DNA from: Caulobacter sp. CCH9-E1
Lineage (GTDB): Bacteria > Pseudomonadota > Alphaproteobacteria > Caulobacterales > Caulobacteraceae
Length of the DNA: 16,054 nt
NCBI RefSeq assembly: GCF_001556515.1
Contig: NZ_LSJA01000204.1
Span: 1-16,054 of the forward strand
Direction: 5' to 3'
Shown: one piece after another, positions 6,862 to 15,157 of the stretch
How the letters are laid out: each line of letters starts with the position of its first letter
Numbering within the stretch: position 1 is the stretch's first letter
The notes under the pieces: model-generated
The model's input: only the letters and a program-made list of their open reading frames with translations
Told to the model about the DNA's origin: nothing
The model's database searches: none
Made by a program: the position numbers and the translations under genes

Positions 6862-8318
6862 CAGAAGGTCTCCAGGCCGGCGATGGCCGCCAGGGCGGGA
6901 ATGTCGAACGCCGCCTCCAGGGCGGCCGCGATGTCGTCGAGCGCCTGATCGACGCGCGTGGACTGGTCCAGGCGATCCGAGACCGCGCCCAGTTCGGCGA
7001 GCAGCTCGGCGCGCGCCTCGCCGGTGTCGAACAGGCCGTGCATATAGCAGCCGCGCACCTTGCCGTCGGCCGACATGGCGCCGTCCTCGCCGCCGCCGTC
7101 GAACCAAAGCATCGGCCGCGCGCCGCCCGTCGTGCGGCCGACATGCATCTCATAGCCCTCGAAGCGCGCGCCTCCGGACAGCCGACCGGCGGCTTGACGC
7201 AAAGTCTTCTGGCCGGTCATCACGGTCTCGACGTCCAGCAGGCCCAGACCTTCCACCGAGGCCGACGCGCCTTCGACGCCCCCGGGATCGGACAGGCGAC
7301 GCCCGAGCATCTGGAACCCGCCGCAGACGCCCAGCACACGACCGCCGCGACGGACGTGGGCGAAGAGGTCGATGTCCCAGCCCTGCGCGCGGAAGAAGGC
7401 CAGGTCCGCCAGCGTCGCCTTGGTCCCCGGCAGGATGACGAGGTCGGCGTCGCCGGGCAGCGGCTGGCCGGGCGGCACGAAAGCGAAATCGACCTCGGGC
7501 TCGGTCCGCAGGGCGTCGAACTCGTCGAAATTGGCGATGCGCGACAGCATGGGGACAACGATGCGAATCTTGCGCCCGTCCCGACGAGGCGCGCCATCCA
7601 GCACGACCGCATCCTCGGCCGGCAGCCGTCGCGCCGCCGTCAGCCAGGGCGCCATGCCCAGGTCCGGCCAGCCCGTCGCCTCGACGATCATCCGGCGGCC
7701 GTCCTGGAACAGCGCCGGATCGCCGCGGAACTTGTTGATCAGGAAACCGCGCACCATGGCGCGGTCGCCTTCGTCCAGCACCGCGTGGGCGCCGACCAGG
7801 GCGGCGATCACATGGCCGCGGTCGATGTCGCCCACCAGCACCACGGGCACGCCCGCCGCGCGCGCGAAGCCCATGTTGGCGATGTCGCCGGCGCGCAGGT
7901 TGATCTCGGCCGGACTCCCCGCCCCTTCGACGATGACCAGATCGCTTTCAGCCTCCAGGCGCCGGAAGCTCTCGACGACGACATCCAGCAATTCACCCTT
8001 GCGCGCCTGGTAGCCGCTGGCCTTCCAGGTTCCGGCCATCTGGCCGCGCACCACCAGCTGGGCGCCGACATCACTCTGCGGCTTCAGCAGCACCGGGTTC
8101 ATGTCGACGGTCGGCGGGGTCCGGCAGGCGATGGCCTGCAGCGCCTGGGCGCGGCCGATCTCGCCGCCCCCGGCGGTGACGGCGGCGTTGTTGGACATGT
8201 TCTGCGGCTTGAACGGGCGGACCGTCAGGCCGCGATTGGCGAACAGCCGGCAGAGACCCGCGACCAGAACCGACTTGCCGACGTCGGAGCCGCAACCCTG
8301 GATCATCAACGCGGCCAT
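6861..8318 (-). CDS. cobQ: Cobyric acid synthase (glutamine-hydrolysing)
   Basis: A 485-residue enzyme that amidates four side chains of adenosylcobyrinic acid a,c-diamide, using ATP and glutamine, to give cobyric acid. The N-terminal P-loop-like synthetase domain starts with [12 protein letters not shown] and includes [15 protein letters not shown] and DIANMGFA. The C-terminal class I amidotransferase domain has [10 protein letters not shown] with nucleophile Cys332, GYEMHVGRT with His392, and the catalytic-type His427 in [12 protein letters not shown] at 8318 was chosen because it follows a GGAGGG 5 nt away and the family begins a few residues before the P-loop; an upstream in-frame codon at 8348 adds ten unsupported residues. 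The start overlaps the end of cobD by 13 nt and the stop shares a base with cobT. Nothing looks broken. Confidence 0.96.
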   Translation of the reverse strand: MAALMIQGCGSDVGKSVLVAGLCRLFANRGLTVRPFKPQNMSNNAAVTAGGGEIGRAQALQAIACRTPPTVDMNPVLLKPQSDVGAQLVVRGQMAGTWKASGYQARKGELLDVVVESFRRLEAESDLVIVEGAGSPAEINLRAGDIANMGFARAAGVPVVLVGDIDRGHVIAALVGAHAVLDEGDRAMVRGFLINKFRGDPALFQDGRRMIVEATGWPDLGMAPWLTAARRLPAEDAVVLDGAPRRDGRKIRIVVPMLSRIANFDEFDALRTEPEVDFAFVPPGQPLPGDADLVILPGTKATLADLAFFRAQGWDIDLFAHVRRGGRVLGVCGGFQMLGRRLSDPGGVEGASASVEGLGLLDVETVMTGQKTLRQAAGRLSGGARFEGYEMHVGRTTGGARPMLWFDGGGEDGAMSADGKVRGCYMHGLFDTGEARAELLAELGAVSDRLDQSTRVDQALDDIAAALEAAFDIPALAAIAGLETF

Positions 8319-9232
8319 GCCAGCCCTCCGCACGCCAGAAGCAGCCACAGGATCGCGCAGGCCAGCAGGTAGATGCGCAGCGCGCGCGACAGGTCCGAGA
8401 CTTGGACCTCTTGGCCATCACCGAACACGGGGCGGTCGGACCGTTCGCCGTCATACCAGGCCGCGCCGCCCAGTCGCACGCCCAGCGCGCCGGCCATCGC
8501 CGCCTCTGGCCAGCCGGCGTTCGGCGAGGCGTGCTTGGGCGCGTCGCGCAGCATCGTAGACCAGCCGCCGCGTCCGGCGAGCGCGATCAGGGCGCCGGCA
8601 AGCCGCGCAGGCGCCAGGTTCAAGAGGTCATCGAAGCGCGCCGAGGCCCAGCCGAACGCCCGCCAACGCGGCTCTCGGTGGCCGATCAGGCTGTCGGCGG
8701 TGTTGACAGCCTTGTAGACAAAGAGGCCCGGCAGGCCGGCGATGACGAACCAGAAGATCGGCGCGACCACGCCGTCGTTGAAGCTTTCGGCCAGGCTCTC
8801 GATCGCCGCCGCGGCGACCTCGCCGGCGTCCAGGCGCTGGACGTCGCGACCGACGATCATGCCGACCGCCTCGCGGGCCGCGACCAGGTCGCCGGCTTGC
8901 AGCGGCCTCAGGACAGCGGACACATGTTGGTAGAGACTGCGCTGCGCCAGCCCCAGGGTCCCGATGATCACGACGATGATCGGACCGCCAAAGCGCGCGA
9001 GCAGCCAGCCGGACAGACCGCTGACGAGGATTATCGTCAGCAGCGTCGCCATGCCGGCCAGGCGCCGGGCGGCATCGCTCCAGTCCGGGCGATTGAACGT
9101 CGCCTCCAGTCTCGTGATCAATGCGCCGATCCAGACGACGGGATGTGGAACGCGCCGGTGCAGCGCCTCGGGATAGCCGACCGCGGCTTCCAGAGCGGCC
9201 GCGCTCAGCACGATCCACGGACTAGTCCACAC
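8306..9232 (-). CDS. cobD: Adenosylcobinamide-phosphate synthase (CobD/CbiB)
   Basis: A 308-residue inner-membrane protein that attaches (R)-1-amino-2-propanol phosphate to adenosylcobyric acid, giving adenosylcobinamide phosphate. The name follows P. denitrificans; it is CbiB in Salmonella. Family features: [11 protein letters not shown] near residue 30, hydrophobic helices, [14 protein letters not shown], and [11 protein letters not shown] followed by [14 protein letters not shown], then [20 protein letters not shown]. The GTG start at 9232 overlaps the btuD stop by 11 nt, and the stop overlaps the start of cobQ. Its amine substrate would come from the decarboxylase-like CobC encoded in the same operon. 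Confidence 0.95.
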   Translation of the reverse strand: MWTSPWIVLSAAALEAAVGYPEALHRRVPHPVVWIGALITRLEATFNRPDWSDAARRLAGMATLLTIILVSGLSGWLLARFGGPIIVVIIGTLGLAQRSLYQHVSAVLRPLQAGDLVAAREAVGMIVGRDVQRLDAGEVAAAAIESLAESFNDGVVAPIFWFVIAGLPGLFVYKAVNTADSLIGHREPRWRAFGWASARFDDLLNLAPARLAGALIALAGRGGWSTMLRDAPKHASPNAGWPEAAMAGALGVRLGGAAWYDGERSDRPVFGDGQEVQVSDLSRALRIYLLACAILWLLLACGGLAWPR

Positions 9233-10001
9233 GGCGCAGGATCTCGATCAGCGGCCCCGCCGCGCCGACGTGGGTGCGGGTCTGGACGCCATAGGCCATG
9301 GCCAGCGCCTGGGGCGTCAGGGCCTGGCCTGGCGGGCCGTCCGCCACCAGGCAGCCCCGGTCCAGCAGCAGCACGCGATCGGCGAAGCGGGCCGCCAGGG
9401 TCAGGTCATGCAGCGTGACGACGACGCCCTTGCCCTCGTCATGCGCCAGCCGGCGGAACAGGTCCACGGCATCCAACGCGTGTCCGGGGTCTAGACCGGT
9501 CAACGGCTCATCGGCCAGCAGCCAATCGGTCTGGCCCGCCAGAGCGCGCGCGATCAGCGCCCTCGCCCGCTCGCCGCCCGACAGCCGGGTGATCGCGCGT
9601 TCGGCGAAATCGTCGAGGCCGGTCATCGCGATCGCCTGATCGATGGCCACGGCGTCCTCCGCGCTAGGCCCGAACGCGCCCAGATGCGGCGTGCGCCCCA
9701 GGCCGACAAAGGTCCGAACATCGACGTCCCAGGCGATCTCCGGCGTCTGGGCCAGGAAGGCCATCGCCCGGGCCCGGCTGCGCGCCGGGATATCCGCGAC
9801 GACGGCGCCGTCCAGGCTGATGCGTCCCTTGTCCGGCCGTCGCAAGCCCGCCAGGCAGCTCAGCAAGCTGGATTTGCCCGCGCCGTTCGGCCCGACGATC
9901 GCCATCAGCTCGCCCTTGCGAAAGCGAGCAGTGACCTGGTTGAGGACCGCGCGACCACCCAGGCTGAGGCTGACCGTTTCGGCGAAAAGATCGTCGCTCA
10001 C
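9222..10001 (-). CDS. btuD: Cobalamin (BtuD-like) ABC transporter ATP-binding protein
   Basis: A 259-residue ATPase of the iron-siderophore/vitamin B12 import family, acting on the cytoplasmic face of the inner membrane. Walker A is GPNGAGKSS with Lys43, the signature is LSGGERARALIARAL, Walker B is WLLADEPLTGLDPG, and the switch is VVVTLHD with a His. The GTG start at 10001 overlaps the btuC stop by 4 nt (GTGA), and the stop lies inside the first codons of cobD. The same family also serves ferric siderophores. The B12 assignment rests on the operon and riboswitch rather than on the ATPase sequence itself. Confidence 0.93.
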   Translation of the reverse strand: MSDDLFAETVSLSLGGRAVLNQVTARFRKGELMAIVGPNGAGKSSLLSCLAGLRRPDKGRISLDGAVVADIPARSRARAMAFLAQTPEIAWDVDVRTFVGLGRTPHLGAFGPSAEDAVAIDQAIAMTGLDDFAERAITRLSGGERARALIARALAGQTDWLLADEPLTGLDPGHALDAVDLFRRLAHDEGKGVVVTLHDLTLAARFADRVLLLDRGCLVADGPPGQALTPQALAMAYGVQTRTHVGAAGPLIEILRRVD

Positions 10002-10984
10002 GCCAGCCTCCTGCGCATCGCCATCAGCATCCAGAGGAAGAAAGGCCCGCCCAGGACGGCCGTGGCGACGCCCAGCTTGACCTCCTCGGCGGCGGGGGTC
10101 AGGCGGACCAGGATGTCAGCGCCCAGGGTCAGGGCCGCGCCGCCCAGCAGCGACGGCAGCAGCACCGCGCCCGGCCGCGAGCCGACCCAGGGCCGCAGCA
10201 GGTGTGGCACGATCAGGCCGACGAAGCCAATGACCCCGGTCACGGCTACGCTCGAGCCAACGGCGAGGGCGACACCGACGGCGAGCAGCAGGCGGGTGCG
10301 CGTCAGGCTGACGCCCAGCGATTGGGCGCCCTGCTCGCCCAGCGTCAGGGCGTCCAGCGCGCGGCCCTGGGTCAGCAGGACCAGGCATCCGGCGACGACG
10401 CCCGGCGCGGCGATTCTGACCTCCTCCACGCTGCGGTCGGCCAACGAGCCCATGACCCAGCTGATGATCTCGTCGACCGCCCAGGGGTTGGGCGCCAGGT
10501 TCAGCGCCAGCGAGATGCCCGCCGTGCAGACCGTCTGGACGACGAAGCCGGCCAGGATGAAGGTGACGATGCTGGAGGTGACGCCCGCCAGCGCCAGCAG
10601 CGCCGCCACGCCCAGGCCCGCCCCGACCATCGCCGCGGCCGGCAAGATCCAGCTCGCCTGGGCCGCGGTTCCCAGATAGAGCGTCAGCACCGCGCCCATG
10701 GCGGCCGCCGAAGACACGCCCAACGCGCCAGGATCGGCCAGCGGATTGCGGGTGTAGCCCTGCAGCGCCGCGCCGCTCAAGCCCAGGGCTCCGCCGACCA
10801 GCAGCGCCAGGATGGTGCGTGGCAGCCGCAGGCCGAAGACGATCGCCCAGCGAGGATCGGCGCCGTTCGAGACCCAGGCGCTCCAGGGCGCCCAGACCCT
10901 TCCCGCGCAGAGGCTGACGACGAACAGCAAGGCCAGCGTCGCCGCCAGCGCACCGCAGACGAGCCATATCGATCGCGTCTTCAT
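9998..10984 (-). CDS. btuC: Cobalamin ABC transporter permease (BtuC/FecCD family)
   Basis: A 328-residue inner-membrane permease with many hydrophobic helices. FecCD-family landmarks are present: FGLRLPRTILALLVGGALGLSGAALQGYTRNPLADPGALGVSSAA, WVMGSL, the ATPase-contact loop LGVSLTR and GFVGLIVPHLLR, and the C-terminal GGPFFLWML. It should form the channel of a BtuC2D2F importer carrying corrinoid from periplasm to cytoplasm. ATG at 10984 was chosen because it opens the first membrane helix and overlaps the btuF stop by 4 nt (ATGA). A longer frame to 11059 would add 25 charged residues read from inside btuF. Confidence 0.94.
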   Translation of the reverse strand: MKTRSIWLVCGALAATLALLFVVSLCAGRVWAPWSAWVSNGADPRWAIVFGLRLPRTILALLVGGALGLSGAALQGYTRNPLADPGALGVSSAAAMGAVLTLYLGTAAQASWILPAAAMVGAGLGVAALLALAGVTSSIVTFILAGFVVQTVCTAGISLALNLAPNPWAVDEIISWVMGSLADRSVEEVRIAAPGVVAGCLVLLTQGRALDALTLGEQGAQSLGVSLTRTRLLLAVGVALAVGSSVAVTGVIGFVGLIVPHLLRPWVGSRPGAVLLPSLLGGAALTLGADILVRLTPAAEEVKLGVATAVLGGPFFLWMLMAMRRRLA

Positions 10985-11826
10985 GCCGTCACTCCCAGGA
11001 CTTCGGCGCGGGCGTGGGCCATGGCCTGGGCGGACTGGATCAGCACCGGCCCGCCGCAATAGAGCAGCCGCTCGGGAAAGCGGACCTGCTGCATTCGCCC
11101 CTTCAGAGCGCCCAGGGCCGGATGGGTCATGACCCGGTCGGCCCAGCTGCGCGCGCCCGGCGCGGGAACCCCGACCAGCAGAACCTGCGGCGGATCGGCC
11201 AGCAGCAGCTCAAGCGGAACATTGCCCCAGGACTTCAAGCCATAACGCCGCGCGACATTGTCGAAGCCGGCCAGGGTCATCATCTCGTCCGCCAACGTGT
11301 GAGGTCCCGCCGCGAAGCCATTGGGTTGATAGATCAAAGCGCTCAGCCGGCGCGTTCCGGGACGCGGCCTCGCCGCGACGATGGCTGCCTGGATCCGGGC
11401 GACCAGCTGCTCGCCGCGCTCGGGACGGCCGATCAGGCGGGCCACGCGCCGGACCTGGTCGAGACTCTCGGCGATCGTCTTGGGCACGGCGAAGCGCTCG
11501 ACGGGGACGTGCAGGCGTTTTAGCGCGTTGCGGGTGGCCAGGGCCGAGTGCTGGCTGGCCAGGACGAGATCCGGCTGCAGCGCGATGATCTCCTCGGCGG
11601 TCTCCCAGGTGAACGGCAGCGTCCGGGCCTCGGCCGCCACGGTGGAGCCGTGCGGCTCGCGGGCGTAGTGGCTGAGGGCGGCGATCTGCGACCGGTCGGC
11701 CAGATGCACTAGCATGGCGTCGAGACAGGCGTTCAACGAGGCCACGCGCCGGGGAGCGGCGATGGCTGGCGTCGCCGCGCCGAGGGCGATGGCGCCCCCC
11801 ATGACTGTCCGACGGCTAGGCCGCAT
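10981..11826 (-). CDS. btuF: Periplasmic cobalamin-binding protein (BtuF-like)
   Basis: A 281-residue substrate-binding protein of the class III (BtuF/FhuD-like) type. The two lobes are joined by a helical backbone visible as EEIIALQPDLVLAS, then the helix-rich SLDQVRRVARLIGRPERGEQL. The N-terminus, MRPSRRTVMGG followed by a hydrophobic stretch ending AIAA, has an S-R-R-x core typical of Tat signal peptides, so export may be folded via Tat; a Sec route is not excluded. It would deliver corrinoid to BtuCD. It begins inside the end of cobC (11-nt overlap) and ends over the btuC start. B12 specificity is inferred from context, since class III binding proteins also bind siderophores. Confidence 0.9.
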   Translation of the reverse strand: MRPSRRTVMGGAIALGAATPAIAAPRRVASLNACLDAMLVHLADRSQIAALSHYAREPHGSTVAAEARTLPFTWETAEEIIALQPDLVLASQHSALATRNALKRLHVPVERFAVPKTIAESLDQVRRVARLIGRPERGEQLVARIQAAIVAARPRPGTRRLSALIYQPNGFAAGPHTLADEMMTLAGFDNVARRYGLKSWGNVPLELLLADPPQVLLVGVPAPGARSWADRVMTHPALGALKGRMQQVRFPERLLYCGGPVLIQSAQAMAHARAEVLGVTA

Positions 11827-12832
11827 GGCGCACCGCCTGCAGCGCCCGGCGCAGCCGCTCCAGGTTGTCGCGGGCAGGAATGCCGAAACGCAGCCGCGTC
11901 GGATGCTCCGCGAACGGCCGTGTCAGGACGCCCCGAGCGCAGAGACCAGCGAACAGCCGATGCGCGTCGGACGTCTCGACCCAGCGGAAGAGATCACAGC
12001 CGCCGACGACGCCGAGCCCGGCCGCGCTGAGAACCGCATCGACATTGCGAGCCTGGGTCGCCAGACAGGCCGCGGTGGTCGCGCGCCAGGCCTCGTCGGC
12101 ATAGGCGCCGAGGCCCAGAGCCAAGGCGTCAGCGCAGACAGGCCAATCTCCCAGAACAACACGAAATTGTTGCGCCAAGAGATTGCCGCAGATGACAAAT
12201 CCTAGCCGTGCTCCGGGCAGGCCGTAGAACTTGCCGAACGAGCGCAGCACGACCAGACGCTCAATCGCGAGATCCGCCACGGTGAGGTGCGGCGCGGTTT
12301 CGCCGAAGGCCTCATCGACAATCGTCCATCGCCCGCGGGCGGATCGCGCCGCGGCGAGAGCCGCCAGCGCGTCTCGCCCGACTTGCCGGCCGTCCGGGTT
12401 GTTCGGATTGACCAGGACAAGAATATCCGCCTCCGCCGCGCGGCGCTCGTCCATCGTCGCGACCATCTGCGGCTTTCGGCCGGCCCAGGCCTCGGCATGA
12501 CCGCCGTAGATCGGCGCGACCAGGGCGACGCCGCCCTCGTTCAGCAGAAGCGGCAGCAGCCTCAGCGCGATGTCCGCGCCGCCGACCGCCACGACCCGTC
12601 GGGGATCGGCGACGCCAAAAGCGCGGCCGGCGACCGCTTCCAGTTCGGCCAGGGCGGAAGGATCGGGCAGAGATCGCAGGGCGCGGTCAGGCGCGCGCGC
12701 GCCCGGCCAGGGCTCGGGATTGATCCCGGTTGAAAGATCCAGCCAGGGTTCGCGCACGTCCGGATAGGCGGCCATCGCCTCGCGGAGACGGCCGCCATGT
12801 CGGAAGGCGCCGAGGTGGGGGATCGACGCCAT
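11816..12832 (-). CDS. cobC: Threonine-phosphate decarboxylase-like aminotransferase (CobC, P. denitrificans sense)
   Basis: A 338-residue PLP enzyme of the class I/II aminotransferase fold that, in this family, decarboxylates L-threonine O-3-phosphate to (R)-1-amino-2-propanol phosphate, the linker CobD adds. It begins with HGGRL after about ten residues, as CobC/HisC-like members do, then LDLSTGINPEPWP, VGGADIALRLLPLLL, VLVNPNNPDG (PLP site), TIVDEAFGE, and the PLP-binding Lys201 in RSFGKFYGLPGARLGF, ending with RLRFGIP. This cobC is unrelated to the Salmonella phosphatase of the same name. The ATG is only 9 nt after the btuB stop and a GGAG touches it directly, which is unusually close for an SD, so it may rely on coupling to btuB. 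Confidence 0.93.
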   Translation of the reverse strand: MASIPHLGAFRHGGRLREAMAAYPDVREPWLDLSTGINPEPWPGARAPDRALRSLPDPSALAELEAVAGRAFGVADPRRVVAVGGADIALRLLPLLLNEGGVALVAPIYGGHAEAWAGRKPQMVATMDERRAAEADILVLVNPNNPDGRQVGRDALAALAAARSARGRWTIVDEAFGETAPHLTVADLAIERLVVLRSFGKFYGLPGARLGFVICGNLLAQQFRVVLGDWPVCADALALGLGAYADEAWRATTAACLATQARNVDAVLSAAGLGVVGGCDLFRWVETSDAHRLFAGLCARGVLTRPFAEHPTRLRFGIPARDNLERLRRALQAVRHAA

Positions 12833-12841
12833 CTCCGAACT

Positions 12842-14791
12842 CTAGAAGCGCGCCCGCAGGCCCACGAAGGCGCCGCGGCCAGGCGTCCCGTAGTTCAGGA
12901 TCGTCTGGTAGTCCTTGTCGAACGCGTTCTCGACGCGGCCGAAGACTTCCAGGCCATCCTTCAGCGGATAGGACGCGCGCAGGTCGACCAGGGAGTAGTC
13001 CTTCACCTCCTGGGTGTTGGCGTCGTTGTTGTAGGTCTTGCCCACGTAGCGGACCGCCACCGTGGTCGAGAGCTTCACCGGCCAGACATAGGTCGCCGAC
13101 AGGTTGCCCATGGTCTTGGGACGGCGCGTCAGCTGCTTGCCCTTGTTGGCGCCGGAGTCGTTTTCCGCGTCGGTGTAGGTGTAGTTGCCCGTCAGGGTCA
13201 GGCCGTCGACCGGCTTATATTCGCCAATCAGTTCAAGCCCTTGCGTCTTGGTCTTCTGGACATTGCTGTAGTAGCCCCAGCGCGAGACGCCGCCCGGCGC
13301 GCACAGCGGATCGGCGCCGCCGGTGCACGAGAAGTAGCGGATCTCGTTGTCGGCCTCGCGGTGGAACCAAGTGACGATGGCGCGGGCCTTGCCGCCCAGG
13401 AAGCGCTGCTCGATCCCGGCGTCCCAGCTGTCGAACTCCTCGGGCGACAGGTTCAGGTTGCCGTACTCGCTGAACAGCTCGTAGAGGCCCGGGGCGCGGA
13501 AGCCCTGGCCGAAGCTGGCGCGCAGAACCGTGTTCCCCTCGTTCAGCGCCCAGGCGGCCGAGGCCTGGCCCAGGGTGTGGCTGCCATAGGTGTCGTGGTC
13601 CTCGTAACGGACGCCGGCGGTCAGGGTCAGGCCAGGAACGACCTCGGCCTGGAGCTGGCCGTAGACGCTGTCGACGCCGACCTTGCCGGTCGCGAAGTCA
13701 GGGTTCGGCTTGCTGACCGAGGGCGAACGGGTGCGCATCCGCGCCTTCTCGGTCTCGGCGCCGAAGGTCGCCGTCACGGTCTCGGTGACCGCGAAGACGC
13801 CCTGGTATTCCCAGCGCTTGTTTTTGCCGGCGGCGTCGAAGGTCAGCGGCACGGCGGGCCGGGCCGGATTGATGTTCTCGCGGTCGGTGTCGGTGTAGGC
13901 GTAGCCGACCCGGTTGTTCCAGCGCCCGTCCAGCAGGCCGAAGTTCAGGCCGGTATAGATCACCAGCTCCTCGGTGCGGCCGAACTCGGGGCTGTCGACG
14001 TTGAAGCCGTCGAAGTCGTTCTTGCCCTTGGAATAGACCGAGCGAACCTCGGCCGAGACGTTCTCGGCCAGGGCCACCCGCAGGCGGCCCGACAGGCCCG
14101 CGTTCTGGTAGCCGTCCTTCTCCTTGCCCGGCTTGTAGGCCGAGAAGCCGTCGGTGGTGTAGTAGCCGCCCGCCACGCGCCAGGTGATCTTGTCGCCAGC
14201 GCCGCCGACGCCGGCCCGCAGGTAGCCGGTCTTGCGCGCGCCCGCCTCGGCGTCGATCGAGCTGGAGAACGGCGCGGTGGGTTCGGCGGTCACGATGTTG
14301 ACCACGCCGCCGATGGCCTGGCTGCCCCACAGGGTCGACTGGGCGCCGCGCAGGATCTCGATACGGGAAATGTCGCCGACCAGCAGGTTGCCGCTGTTGA
14401 AGCCTCCTTGCGTCGAGGACGGGTCGTTCAGCTTGACGCCGTCGATCAGGACGACGGTGTGCTGGGTCTCGGCGCCGCGGATGTTGAGGCCGGTCGTCGT
14501 GCCGGGTCCGCCGTTACGTGTGAAGCTGACGCCCGGCGTCTGGGCCAATAGCTCGACGACCGAGATGGCCTGGCTGGCCTCGATGGCCGGTTGGGTCAGG
14601 ACGGTGACCGACGCGCCGACCTTCTCGATCGGCTGGGCGGTGCGGGTGGCGGTGACGACGACCTGGGCGACGCCGTTGGCGCCGGTCGCGCCGGCGACGT
14701 CGGCCTCGGGGGCCTTCTGATCATCGGCGAACGCCGCGCCGGCGATCAGGGTGGTGGCTAAGGCGGTGGAGCTCAGAAAAGCTCGGATCAT
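12842..14791 (-). CDS. btuB: TonB-dependent cobalamin receptor (BtuB-like)
   Basis: A 649-residue outer-membrane receptor that imports corrinoids into the periplasm with TonB energy. It starts at ATG 14791 with a signal peptide (MIRAFLSSTALATTLIAGAAFA), followed by a TonB-box-like QVVVTATR near residue 45. The plug domain (to about residue 175) holds VVELLAQTPGVSF, GLNIRGAETQHTVVLIDGVKLNDPS and ISRIEILRGAQSTLWGSQAIGGVVNIVT. The rest is a beta-barrel ending in GLRARF with the usual terminal Phe. A Cys pair (FSCTGGADPLCAP) marks an external loop. The frame runs on to 14974, but that region contains the riboswitch box and the SD (AGGGGAAG, 7 nt away) fits 14791. As the first gene behind the cobalamin riboswitch, it is very likely a corrinoid receptor. 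Confidence 0.95.
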   Translation of the reverse strand: MIRAFLSSTALATTLIAGAAFADDQKAPEADVAGATGANGVAQVVVTATRTAQPIEKVGASVTVLTQPAIEASQAISVVELLAQTPGVSFTRNGGPGTTTGLNIRGAETQHTVVLIDGVKLNDPSSTQGGFNSGNLLVGDISRIEILRGAQSTLWGSQAIGGVVNIVTAEPTAPFSSSIDAEAGARKTGYLRAGVGGAGDKITWRVAGGYYTTDGFSAYKPGKEKDGYQNAGLSGRLRVALAENVSAEVRSVYSKGKNDFDGFNVDSPEFGRTEELVIYTGLNFGLLDGRWNNRVGYAYTDTDRENINPARPAVPLTFDAAGKNKRWEYQGVFAVTETVTATFGAETEKARMRTRSPSVSKPNPDFATGKVGVDSVYGQLQAEVVPGLTLTAGVRYEDHDTYGSHTLGQASAAWALNEGNTVLRASFGQGFRAPGLYELFSEYGNLNLSPEEFDSWDAGIEQRFLGGKARAIVTWFHREADNEIRYFSCTGGADPLCAPGGVSRWGYYSNVQKTKTQGLELIGEYKPVDGLTLTGNYTYTDAENDSGANKGKQLTRRPKTMGNLSATYVWPVKLSTTVAVRYVGKTYNNDANTQEVKDYSLVDLRASYPLKDGLEVFGRVENAFDKDYQTILNYGTPGRGAFVGLRARF

Positions 14792-14798
14792 GGTTCTA

Positions 14799-14806
14799 CT
14801 TCCCCT
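14799..14806 (-). promoter_or_regulatory. Shine-Dalgarno of btuB
   Basis: On the minus strand AGGGGAAG ends 7 nt before the btuB ATG. It is preceded by UCGUUC (14810-14815), which can pair with the GAACGA at 14908-14913. It is the likely target of riboswitch control, because no U-run terminator follows any hairpin in the leader. Confidence 0.65.
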
Positions 14807-14861
14807 ACTGAACGACCCACGCGCCAAACCGGCTCGCGCGAGGCGGACCACGCGCGAACAC

Positions 14862-14878
14862 GGACCGTCGCGCGGTCC
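14862..14878 (-). promoter_or_regulatory. Hairpin in the riboswitch expression platform
   Basis: GGACCG and CGGTCC form a 6-bp hairpin with a 5-nt loop between the aptamer and the btuB start. A second GC-only stem, CGCGCG paired with CGCGCG at 14851-14856 and 14835-14840, follows. Neither is followed by a T-run on the minus strand, so both are probably part of a translation-level switch rather than a terminator. The roles are inferred. Confidence 0.35.
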
Positions 14879-14939
14879 TTTGACTGTCGTTTCTCGGGAG
14901 ATCCCGTTCGTTCGGCGCACCCCGGCCGAGCGATGAACG

Positions 14940-15095
14940 ACCGCGCCGGGCAGGTCTCCTGGCTCACGGGTCAATGCTCTTGGCGCCGCCTTCCCAGGTC
15001 CCGAGGGACCCAGTGGCCTATGGCGCTAGAGCTCGCCGCTTACAGTTGCGGGGGCAGCCGAGGTCTTGAACCTCGTTCCCTTTTAATCCTCTTTC
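14940..15095 (-). promoter_or_regulatory. Cobalamin (B12) riboswitch aptamer upstream of btuB
   Basis: Read on the minus strand, conserved cobalamin-riboswitch blocks appear in order: AGGTTCAAGACCTCGG, then TGCCCCCGCAACTGTAA at about 15056-15040, then the GCCACTG block at 15017-15011, then GGGAAGG, and the B12 box AGCCAGGAGACCTGCC at 14964-14949. Adenosylcobalamin binding is known to turn off downstream expression for this class. The element lies between the promoter at 15120-15145 and btuB, so it should control the ten-gene operon. The ends given are approximate; the box positions are exact. Confidence 0.95.
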
Positions 15096-15107
15096 GAGGA
15101 GCCTGAC

Positions 15108-15135
15108 GCGACGCATGGCCTATATGCTGCGTCGC
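15108..15135. repeat. Perfect 8-bp inverted repeat over the -10 region of the divergent promoter
   Basis: GCGACGCA (15108-15115) and TGCGTCGC (15128-15135) are exact complements separated by 12 bp. The spacer contains the -10 box of the leftward operon promoter. This is the layout of an operator for a dimeric regulator, and it lies in the region shared with cobU. It could also fold as a hairpin, or be chance in GC-rich sequence. Confidence 0.5.
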
Positions 15136-15145
15136 ACACCGTCAA
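15120..15145 (-). promoter_or_regulatory. Putative housekeeping promoter of the cobalamin operon
   Basis: On the minus strand TTGACGG (15145-15139) is followed after 11 nt by GCATATAG (15127-15120). This resembles the Caulobacter sigma-73 pattern TTGACGS-N10-14-GCTANAWC that I recall, with the -35 near perfect and the -10 partial. Transcription would begin near 15110, just before the riboswitch, so the leader is a good fit. An 8-bp inverted repeat brackets the -10 box. Confidence 0.6.
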
Positions 15146-15157
15146 TGTGGAGCTTTC

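Noticed and set aside
7038..8372. 444-codon plus-strand frame opposite cobQ
   Set aside because: His/Gln/Arg-rich composition with no motif. It is antisense to a complete cobQ with conserved active-site residues.
12797..14551. 584-codon plus-strand frame opposite btuB
   Set aside because: Repetitive Val/Gly/Ala/Asp-rich shadow of a clear TonB receptor, starting inside cobC; no SD or domain.
14792..14974. N-terminal extension of btuB
   Set aside because: It would translate part of the riboswitch and B12 box, put the signal peptide about 60 residues inside, and ignore the good SD at 14799-14806.
15103..15125. Plus-strand promoter for cobU (CTGACGC ... GCCTATAT)
   Set aside because: The spacer is 8 nt, shorter than the expected 10-14, and the -35 lacks its first T; the same bases serve better as the minus-strand -10.
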